A stretch of 64,000 bases of DNA from Prevotella sp902465605 (lineage in GTDB: Bacteria > Bacteroidota > Bacteroidia > Bacteroidales > Bacteroidaceae): contig CABQNT010000011.1 of NCBI GenBank assembly GCA_902465605.1, positions 1 to 64,000 on the forward strand. The letters run 5' to 3'. Below are positions 55,625 to 62,121 of the stretch, piece after piece. The position numbers and the translations under genes were made by a program. Below the pieces are notes generated by a model. That model worked only from the letters and a program-made list of their open reading frames with translations. It had not been told where the DNA came from and did not search any database. Position 1 is the stretch's first letter, and each line of letters starts with the position of its first letter.

Positions 55625-55656
55625 CAAAGGTAGACAGATTTGCCACTCGTTCCAAA
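55625..55656 (-). promoter_or_regulatory. Promoter of the candidate small RNA
   Basis: On the minus strand TTTG (55656-55653), a 20-bp spacer and TACCTTTG (55632-55625) match the Bacteroidetes consensus exactly. Start of transcription is expected near 55619. Confidence 0.8.
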
Positions 55657-55857
55657 TAAGTGAGCCATTTTAGTGCTCAGAATGCCTCTTTCTTGACCTA
55701 TATCAATATTTTGTGTCCGCACACAACGTACAGAATCAAGCTTCTTCTACCCTTTCGTTGTAACCAAACAGGTATCACTTTCGCCACGCACATACGATGA
55801 AAATGGGCAGAATGGCGCAAGTTCAAGGATGAAATAGGCTAAAAATAGGCGAAACAC

Positions 55858-55888
55858 TTGTTGGTGTTTCCGATTTAGCGTACCTTTA
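55858..55888 (+). promoter_or_regulatory. Promoter of the GT4 glycosyltransferase gene
   Basis: TTG (55858-55860), a 20-bp spacer and TACCTTTA (55881-55888) differ from the consensus by one base in the -7 box. It lies 22 bp before the start codon. Confidence 0.6.
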
Positions 55889-55910
55889 CATCAGAATCAA
55901 AACGACCTAT

Positions 55911-57182
55911 ATGCGCGTTCTTATTGTGAACACCAGCGAGAAAACGGGTGGCGCCGCAGTGGCTTCCAACCGATTGATGCAGGCCTTGAACCAGTCGGGT
56001 GTCAAGGCCAAGATGCTGGTCAAGGATAAAGAAACCGACCATCTCACCGTTACGCAGTTGCCCCATCAAGCACTGAAAAGGTTGCATTTTCTATGGGAAC
56101 GCTGGTGTATATTTTGGCATTTGCATTTCTGTAAACGTCATTTATTCCATGTTGATGTAGCCAACGTGGGTACTGATATCACGTCGTTGCCCGAATTTCA
56201 AGAAGCTGACATCATTCATTTGGAATGGATCAACCAAGGAATGTTGTCGCTGCGCAACATTCAAAAGATTCTTGAGAGTGGCAAACCGGTGGTGTGGACT
56301 ATGCATGACATGTGGCCGGCAACGGGTATTTGTCACCTTACCCTGTCGTGCCAGAACTTTAAAACGCAGTGTGGCAACTGCATGTATCTGCCTCATCATG
56401 GCTCAGATGGCGACCTCTCGCACAGGGTGTGGAAACGAAAACAAAAGGTATATGCATCGGGCAACATCCATTTTGTGGCATGTAGCAACTGGCTTGCCGC
56501 ACAGGCAAAGGCAAGCGGACTATTGCAAAACCATGTGGTGACAACCATTCCAAACCCCATCGACACCCACCTCTTTACGCCTAACGATAAGGTAGCGGCT
56601 GCTAGGCGGTTGGGATTGCCTACCGATAAACAGCTTGTTTTGTTCGCGTCGCAGCGCATTACGAACGAAAATAAGGGCATTCAGTACCTCATCGAGGCCT
56701 GTCAACAATTGGTAGCTGCTCACCCTGAAATGAAAGACAAGGTGGGATTGGTAATGTTGGGCGGTCATGCGGAAGAGTTGGAAGGTGCCTTTAGCTTGCC
56801 AACTTATTCGCTTGGATATGTCAATGACACGAAGAAAATAGTGGACGTGTACAATGCAGTGGATGTATTTGTACTGCCTTCGCTCTCAGAAAATCTTCCC
56901 AATACCATCATGGAGGCCATGTCATGTGGCGTACCCTGTGTTGGTTTTGACGTGGGGGGCATTCCCGAGATGATTGATCATTTGCAAAATGGCTATGTGG
57001 CTCGCTACAAAGATGCCGCATCGTTGGCCGAAGGCATCGCATGGATATTAGACAAAGATGCCAATGGTGCGGAACTGAGCAGGCGGTGCATCCATAAAGT
57101 GCAAACTGCTTATGAGCAACAGCATGTAGCAAAGCGCTATCTGGAGGTTTACCAAGAGGCAATGGAGGAAGGCAGAAGGTAA
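55911..57182 (+). CDS. Glycosyltransferase, GT4 (group 1) family
   Basis: A 423-residue cytoplasmic GT-B enzyme. The N-terminal domain begins VLIVNTSEKTGGAAVASNRLMQAL, typical of exopolysaccharide transferases. The C-terminal donor-binding domain has LVLFASQRITNENKGIQYLIEA and VFVLPSLSENLPNTIMEAMSCGVPCVGFDVGGIPEMI with the family's E-x7-E. It probably adds a sugar to a surface polysaccharide; donor and acceptor are unknown. The next transferase gene is separated by three 132-bp repeats. Confidence 0.92.
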   Translation: MRVLIVNTSEKTGGAAVASNRLMQALNQSGVKAKMLVKDKETDHLTVTQLPHQALKRLHFLWERWCIFWHLHFCKRHLFHVDVANVGTDITSLPEFQEADIIHLEWINQGMLSLRNIQKILESGKPVVWTMHDMWPATGICHLTLSCQNFKTQCGNCMYLPHHGSDGDLSHRVWKRKQKVYASGNIHFVACSNWLAAQAKASGLLQNHVVTTIPNPIDTHLFTPNDKVAAARRLGLPTDKQLVLFASQRITNENKGIQYLIEACQQLVAAHPEMKDKVGLVMLGGHAEELEGAFSLPTYSLGYVNDTKKIVDVYNAVDVFVLPSLSENLPNTIMEAMSCGVPCVGFDVGGIPEMIDHLQNGYVARYKDAASLAEGIAWILDKDANGAELSRRCIHKVQTAYEQQHVAKRYLEVYQEAMEEGRR

Positions 57183-57183
57183 T

Positions 57184-57584
57184 GAGCTGGAGTTATTGGG
57201 AGTTATCAGGAGTTAATAGGAGTTATCGGACATTAGACTTTCTGCACGGAAAATCTATCGTCTGTTAACTCCCGTTCACTCCCTCGTAACTCCAATTAAC
57301 TCCCAAAACAAAAAGAGAGCGGAGTTATCAGGAGTTAGTTGGAGTTAATTGGAGTTATCGGACATGAGACTTTCTGCACGTAAAAGCTATCGTCTGTTAA
57401 CTCCCGATTACTCCCTCGTAACTCCCATTAACTCCCCAAACAAAAAGAGATCGGAGTTATCAGGAGTTAGTTGGAGTTAATAGGAGTTATCGGGCATTAG
57501 ACTTTCTGCACGGAAAAGCTATCGTCTGTTAACTCCCAATCACTCCCCCTTAACTCCCATTAACTCCTCAAAACAAAAAGAGAT
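57184..57584 (+). repeat. Three tandem 132-bp units of inverted GGAGTTA / TAACTCC words
   Basis: GGAGTTA words start at 57189, 57199, 57209, 57219; at 57321, 57331, 57341, 57351; and at 57453, 57463, 57473, 57483. They are 10 bp apart within a unit and 132 bp apart between units. Each unit continues with a 36-nt core starting CGGACATTAGAC (variants in copies 2 and 3), then about four TAACTCC words (10-11 bp apart; 57266, 57276, 57287, 57297 in unit 1), then CAAAACAAAAAGAGA. The units fill the whole gap between the two glycosyltransferase genes. Confidence 0.95.
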
Positions 57585-58361
57585 ATGATAAAATTTAGCG
57601 TCATCACATGCACCTATCAGGCAGAAAACGAATTGCAAAGAACGCTTGACAGTGTGCTGAAACAGAGATATAAAGAGGTGGAACACTTGATTATTGACGG
57701 TGCTTCTACAGATCAAACGGTGCGTATGGCAAAGCGTTACGCCGCACTTTCTGCCGAGATGGAAACCGGACACGAGGTATTGGTGGCTTCAGAACCTGAC
57801 CATGGTTTGTATGATGCCATGAACAAAGGCTTGCAGAGGGCAACAGGCGACTATGTGCTGTTTCTCAATGCCGGTGACAGCTTTCCGGCAAACGACACGC
57901 TGGAGCTTGTGGCTGGTAGCGTGGGCGCATATGATGTCTTGCCCGCCGTGCTGTATGGCGATACCCATATCGTTGATGACAAGGGCGAATTTGTGCGCCG
58001 TCGACGCTTGACGCCACCGCGCCATCTCACCTGGCGTTCGTTCTTACACGGCATGCTGGTGTGCCATCAGGCTTTTTATGCACGCACCGACATTGCCAAG
58101 GTTACGCCTTACCTGACGAAGTATCGCTATTCTGCCGACGTTGATTGGTGCATACGAATCATGAAAGAGGCCGCCCGTAGACACTTGCCATTGCGCAATG
58201 TGCAGACTGTGGTGGCGAATTATCTGGATGGCGGTATGACCAATCAAAATCACCAAGCATCGCTCAAAGAGCGTTTTCACGTCATGGCGTCGCATTATGG
58301 CTACCTGCCAACCCTCGTGATGCACGGCTGGTTTGTGCTAAGAAGTGTTTTCAAACGGTGA
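57585..58361 (+). CDS. Glycosyltransferase family 2
   Basis: A 258-residue GT-A enzyme beginning FSVITCTYQAENELQRTLDSVLKQRY, with HLIIDGASTDQT, the PDHGLYDAMNKGLQRATGDYVLFLNAGD metal/sugar-binding segment and YSADVDWCIRIMKEA. It resembles colanic-acid-type WcaA transferases. Its start codon directly follows the last repeat unit, whose A-rich end (AAAACAAAAAGAGA) may serve as ribosome-binding region. Confidence 0.92.
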   Translation: MIKFSVITCTYQAENELQRTLDSVLKQRYKEVEHLIIDGASTDQTVRMAKRYAALSAEMETGHEVLVASEPDHGLYDAMNKGLQRATGDYVLFLNAGDSFPANDTLELVAGSVGAYDVLPAVLYGDTHIVDDKGEFVRRRRLTPPRHLTWRSFLHGMLVCHQAFYARTDIAKVTPYLTKYRYSADVDWCIRIMKEAARRHLPLRNVQTVVANYLDGGMTNQNHQASLKERFHVMASHYGYLPTLVMHGWFVLRSVFKR

Positions 58362-58608
58362 ATTTGGGGTGAAGCTGCATGGTAACAGCTGGACAATTGG
58401 CAGCTCACTGGTAGTTTCACCGCCATGCTGATCTGACTACATAAGAACTCGTTTTGTTGATTTATTTCAAAATTTTGAAGTTTTGAAATAGAAAAAAATA
58501 TCCGCTGATGGTGACTTTTTGGTGATCTATCAAGCTAAGAAGTCATATTTTACAGCATCAAAACAGGCAGTTTATCGTGTTATTTGTATGTTTTAGCCAT
58601 ACTATTGG

Positions 58609-58635
58609 CATGCTATTGGAACGCAATAGCATGCA
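58609..58635. repeat. Perfect GCATGCTATTG inverted repeat
   Basis: GCATGCTATTG (58609-58619) and CAATAGCATGC (58625-58635) pair over 11 bp with a 5-nt loop, followed by CAATAAGCATGC. The word GC(A)T(G)CTATTG also occurs in the 22-bp repeats at 46651 and near 16900 and 26560. Confidence 0.75.
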
Positions 58636-58753
58636 TATTGAAGTTCAATAAGCATGCTTTTGGAGGGAAACCAGCATCAAATTTGACGGATAAAATGCAC
58701 TAAAACTTATAACTTTTTATTGATCAATAAGTTGTAAAAATCGCTCATATCTT

Positions 58754-58790
58754 GCGTATTTGCCATCAACCTTGCGGTTGGTTGCAAATA
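58754..58790. repeat. TATTTGC...GCAAATA hairpin, copy 3
   Basis: TATTTGC (58757-58763) pairs with GCAAATA (58784-58790), and inside CAACC-TTGC-GGTTG (58767-58780) repeats the inner stem of copy 1 at 16806-16819. Confidence 0.78.
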
Positions 58791-59014
58791 AGCTCGTATT
58801 TCGAGGGCATGTAAAATTATTTCTTAGTTGCTCAATCAGGTTTTCCATATCAGCAGTTAGTGGAGTGTGAATTATCACGTTCAGCCGCTATCCTCGGATA
58901 CAGGAAATGAAAATGGGAAATGGAAAAATGGGAATCACACCCCCAAAATTTCCCATTTCCCATGATTATAGATGAACGCTATGTATTAGATAGCTGGTAA
59001 ATTACCTACAAAAA

Positions 59015-60487
59015 CTATTCTGGAACCCACACTGAGACATTCCCAGCCGGACAGGTAAAGTTGCCCCAACCATTCTCATCAATCTGAATCTTGTGGTCGA
59101 ATCTGCCCAACAAATCGTAGAATTTCTGCCCAGCATAAGCCTTACCTACTTCCATGGGTTTCTCGTATTGGTCCTTGTTGCTCATCACCACGGCACATCC
59201 CCGGTTATATCCATCGCCCTCGCGTGTCCAACCAAGGCAGTTGGCGTCTTCAAAATAATCGCGCTGCGTGCCATAAGCATTTTCTTTTCGGGCTTTCAAC
59301 AGACCGTCAATGCCATCAACCTTATCCAAGAAAATCTCATAATCGTTGCCATCCTGCCCCTTATCCGTATAATGTGCGCCAAACAAATCGGGATAAAACA
59401 CGCAAGGATAACCGTCTTGTCGCAATAAAATGAGGGCATAAGCCAATGGCTTGAACCACGCTTCTACCGGTGCTTCCAACGCCTGAAGAGGTTGGGTGTC
59501 GTGATTGTCGACCACAGTAACTGCCTTGTCAGGGCGGGCTGACAACAGGGTTTCATCAAAGATGCGTCGCAAGTCGTAATCACCGCCACTGTTAGAGGCA
59601 ATATGGAAGTTTTGCTGCAGCGATGCATCGAACAGGCTCATGCATCCATCCGTAGCCTCCAGATAATCAAGCATCAATGGAAGCATACCTGGTGTCCAGT
59701 ACTCACCCACGGCAAAAATGTCCTTTCCTGTATTCGAGCGCAATAGATTCAGCCACTCTTTATAGAATTCAGGCGATTGATGCTTCACGGCATCTAGCCG
59801 CACACCATCGAAAAACACTTGGTCGTGATACCATTTTGCCCAGTCGTTCAGTTCCTTGCGAACATAGGGATTTCGGTGCTCAATGTCGTTGTACATCAAA
59901 TAGTCGTAATTGCCTTTCTCCGTACCAACAACAGTTTCCCACCCATCGCCATGGTCGTTGATGATTTGGAAGATGCCTTTGTCCTGCCCTACCGCATAAT
60001 CTACGCCGGAGAAGCAAGTGAAATCCCACTTAAATTTAGAATATTTGTCGCCTCGACCAGGGAAAGTAAACTTGGTATAGCTTTCAATTTCGAAAGGAGC
60101 TGATATGTTTTTTTGACGGTTGTTGGGATCTACTTTCACCACATGAAAGTGTTCGGTCTCATCACCACCAGCCTTGTGATTGAGCACCACATCGACCATC
60201 ACCGAGACATCCTTGCTCTGTAGGGTCTTGCAAGCATCGACATATTCGTCCTTGGTGCCATACTTTGTGGCAATAGACCCTTTCTGATCGAATTCTCCTA
60301 GGTCAAACAAGTCATAAGGATCGTAGCCAACAGAGTTGCTACCGCCAGCTGCCTTGTATGCTGGGGGGAACCACACCATGGTGATACCCAACTCTTGAAG
60401 CTGATCGGAAATCTCTTTCATGTGTTTGTAAAACACGCCGTTTCCTTCTGTGTACCAGTGGAAACCTTGCAAAATAGTTTGATTCAT
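59015..60487 (-). CDS. Cytoplasmic alpha-amylase (GH13)
   Basis: A 490-residue enzyme without signal peptide, of the AmyS-like subfamily (NQTILQGFHWYTEGNGVFYKHM, MVWFPPAYKAAGGSNSVGYDPYDLFDLGEF). Catalytic residues are Asp232 (GVRLDAVKH), Glu262 (AVGEYW) and Asp330 (VVDNHDTQP). It should break down imported maltodextrins or stored glycogen in the cytoplasm. It stands alone, 33 kb from the starch locus, with a probable -7 box TATCTTTG on the minus strand (60723-60730) and a leader of about 230 nt. Confidence 0.95.
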   Translation of the reverse strand: MNQTILQGFHWYTEGNGVFYKHMKEISDQLQELGITMVWFPPAYKAAGGSNSVGYDPYDLFDLGEFDQKGSIATKYGTKDEYVDACKTLQSKDVSVMVDVVLNHKAGGDETEHFHVVKVDPNNRQKNISAPFEIESYTKFTFPGRGDKYSKFKWDFTCFSGVDYAVGQDKGIFQIINDHGDGWETVVGTEKGNYDYLMYNDIEHRNPYVRKELNDWAKWYHDQVFFDGVRLDAVKHQSPEFYKEWLNLLRSNTGKDIFAVGEYWTPGMLPLMLDYLEATDGCMSLFDASLQQNFHIASNSGGDYDLRRIFDETLLSARPDKAVTVVDNHDTQPLQALEAPVEAWFKPLAYALILLRQDGYPCVFYPDLFGAHYTDKGQDGNDYEIFLDKVDGIDGLLKARKENAYGTQRDYFEDANCLGWTREGDGYNRGCAVVMSNKDQYEKPMEVGKAYAGQKFYDLLGRFDHKIQIDENGWGNFTCPAGNVSVWVPE

Positions 60488-60977
60488 ACCTTTATCTCTT
60501 TATGTAAAGCGTTTATTTAAAATGACATATTGGTTGGAAAAAGCCGTTACTTGAACTGGTGCGAAGTTGATTTGGCCTGTTGCAACAGAAGGGTTTGTAA
60601 ACGATTTCATTCACTCGGATGGGTTGTTTGGTTGGCATCCTATTTAAAAAGATGCACAAAAGAACACCTTCATGTGGATTGAAAAGCCGTCATAATGTTG
60701 TCGTTTTGTGGATTGTACCATACAAAGATATACATAATACAGCAATGTTCTCGTACAAATTATATTAATTTAACCCGATTGATTCACTATTTTTTCGATG
60801 AATCTGTTAAGCAATAGAGGGCAACGTTTCCTGCGTTGAAATAAAAAAAACAGCTCCTCCGTAATAGAAAGAACTGTTATTGTGATATTTTCTTGTGCTT
60901 TTATATCGGTCAGATGATATGGCCTTTTTCGCACAAGTGAGCGTTAGATTGTTGTTTGTTCGTATCGCATTCCGATG
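60488..60977. other. Leader and promoter region of the cytoplasmic amylase gene
   Basis: Contains TATCTTTG on the minus strand (60723-60730) and TAAAGCGTTTA (60505-60515), a LacI-site-like but imperfect sequence close to the start codon. The right part (60840-60977) is the region past the end of the M23 gene. No gene is seen. Confidence 0.5.
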
Positions 60978-61928
60978 TTAAGAATATCTCAAGATGCTAC
61001 CCGGCTTAAGCTTCGCAGATTTACTGATATGGCTCAGCCTACAAATCTGCTCAACCGTTACACCGCGTTTGCGCGCAATCGAGGAGAGTGTCTCGCCTGC
61101 CACCACCTTATGGTATTGTACCTGAGTAGGGTTGACCATGTCATTATCGTCCTTTTTGTAGGCTAATTCGCCACGAACCTCTTCAGGTGTATATCTTCCG
61201 TTTCTTACTACACCACGCAAACGGGTAGCTTCTGATGACTCTCGTTGATAGGAAGCGTTTCTGAATGTGTAGAAATCGCCTGTGACATCTTGAGCTCGGA
61301 AGTCAAACAAGAGTGCGGGATTCAGAGCCACACCGCATAATCTCGTTTCGAAATGAAGGTGAGAACCGGTACTTCTACCCGTGTTTCCCCCCAGTCCAAT
61401 CACGTCGCCTGCTCGTACTTCTTGATTCTCTTGCACTAATTGTTTTGACAAGTGACCGTAGATAGTCTCCAGTCCGTTGTTGTGTCGGATGACGATATAG
61501 TTGCCATATCCACGTGCCTCATAACGAACAATGCGTACTTTGCCACTGAAAGCAGCACGGATGGTGTCTCCAATGTACACCTTAATGTCCAAGCCTTTGT
61601 GCTGACGTCCCCAACGAGAACCGAAGTTACTCGTCACAACCCGGCTGGGTGTGGGCATATGAAAGTGACGAAGATCTATCTTGAATGAGTCGGGAAGTGC
61701 TGTTGCACGGTGTGCATAACGGTTTTCCCATTCGTCATATAGCTGGGCTGCTGGTGACTCTGTGTTTTCTTTTTCGATGATGCTATGCAGCAAAAGCGTA
61801 TCTACGGCTTTCATCTTCCGGTCTACGGGAGCCTGTTTGGCAAGTAAATCTTGCGCTGTTGCTGATTGAGCGATTGCCCCAAAGACTGCAATAAAAGCAA
61901 ATGTTTTTATCTTGTTTATAAATGCCAT
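60978..61928 (-). CDS. M23 family metallopeptidase with LysM domain
   Basis: A 316-residue cell-wall hydrolase. I start at the Met at 61928 because it opens a clean signal peptide (AFINKIKTFAFIAVFGAIAQSATAQ); an upstream extension to 61970 is possible. The M23/lysostaphin-like domain has the zinc motifs HKGLD and HLHFE and the RVVTSNFGSRWGRQHKGLDIKV opening. A C-terminal LysM domain (YHKVVAGETLSSIARKRGVTVEQICRL...LKPGSILRYS) binds peptidoglycan. It probably acts as an endopeptidase, or as an activator if degenerate; the key residues look intact. Confidence 0.93.
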   Translation of the reverse strand: MAFINKIKTFAFIAVFGAIAQSATAQDLLAKQAPVDRKMKAVDTLLLHSIIEKENTESPAAQLYDEWENRYAHRATALPDSFKIDLRHFHMPTPSRVVTSNFGSRWGRQHKGLDIKVYIGDTIRAAFSGKVRIVRYEARGYGNYIVIRHNNGLETIYGHLSKQLVQENQEVRAGDVIGLGGNTGRSTGSHLHFETRLCGVALNPALLFDFRAQDVTGDFYTFRNASYQRESSEATRLRGVVRNGRYTPEEVRGELAYKKDDNDMVNPTQVQYHKVVAGETLSSIARKRGVTVEQICRLSHISKSAKLKPGSILRYS

Positions 61929-62033
61929 ACAAATTTTGTTAGTTTTAGGTCTCCCAAAAGAGCTAATCAAAAATGTTTTTTAAAGATTTACCAGATGCTG
62001 TAAGAAATCCTTCAACTTTAAAAAATGGTTGTG

Positions 62034-62041
62034 CAAATATA
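62034..62041 (-). promoter_or_regulatory. -7 box upstream of the M23 gene
   Basis: On the minus strand this reads TATATTTG, about 105 bp upstream of the start at 61928. It could serve the M23 gene separately from recG. Confidence 0.5.
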
Positions 62042-62121
62042 ACGATTATATTGCAAAGTTGTTACGTTATTAACAGAATTTATAACGGTTTTAACTAACT
62101 TGGAATAACTACAAATGGGTG

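Larger units (their letters stand above)
58362..59014. other. Gene-free gap between convergent genes
   Basis: Holds the palindrome at 58609-58635, the hairpin at 58754-58790, an A/T stem ATTTCAAAA/TTTTGAAAT (58464-58489), and GGGAAATGG/CCATTTCCC words near 58915-58962 that could end the minus-strand amylase transcript. No gene is supported. Confidence 0.55.

Noticed and set aside
57184..57584. CRISPR-like regular repeats
   Set aside because: The units are tandem, 132 bp long, nearly identical throughout, with no unique spacers and no cas genes.
16792..58790. Near-equal 21-kb spacing of the three TATTTGC hairpins
   Set aside because: Three points are too few, and the gaps that can hold such elements are limited; I treat the spacing as coincidence.
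60505..60515. TAAAGCGTTTA as a further operator of the LacI-family regulator
   Set aside because: It lacks the GCAAAC half-sites, is imperfect, and lies close to the start codon, far downstream of the proposed -7 box, unlike the three consistent sites.
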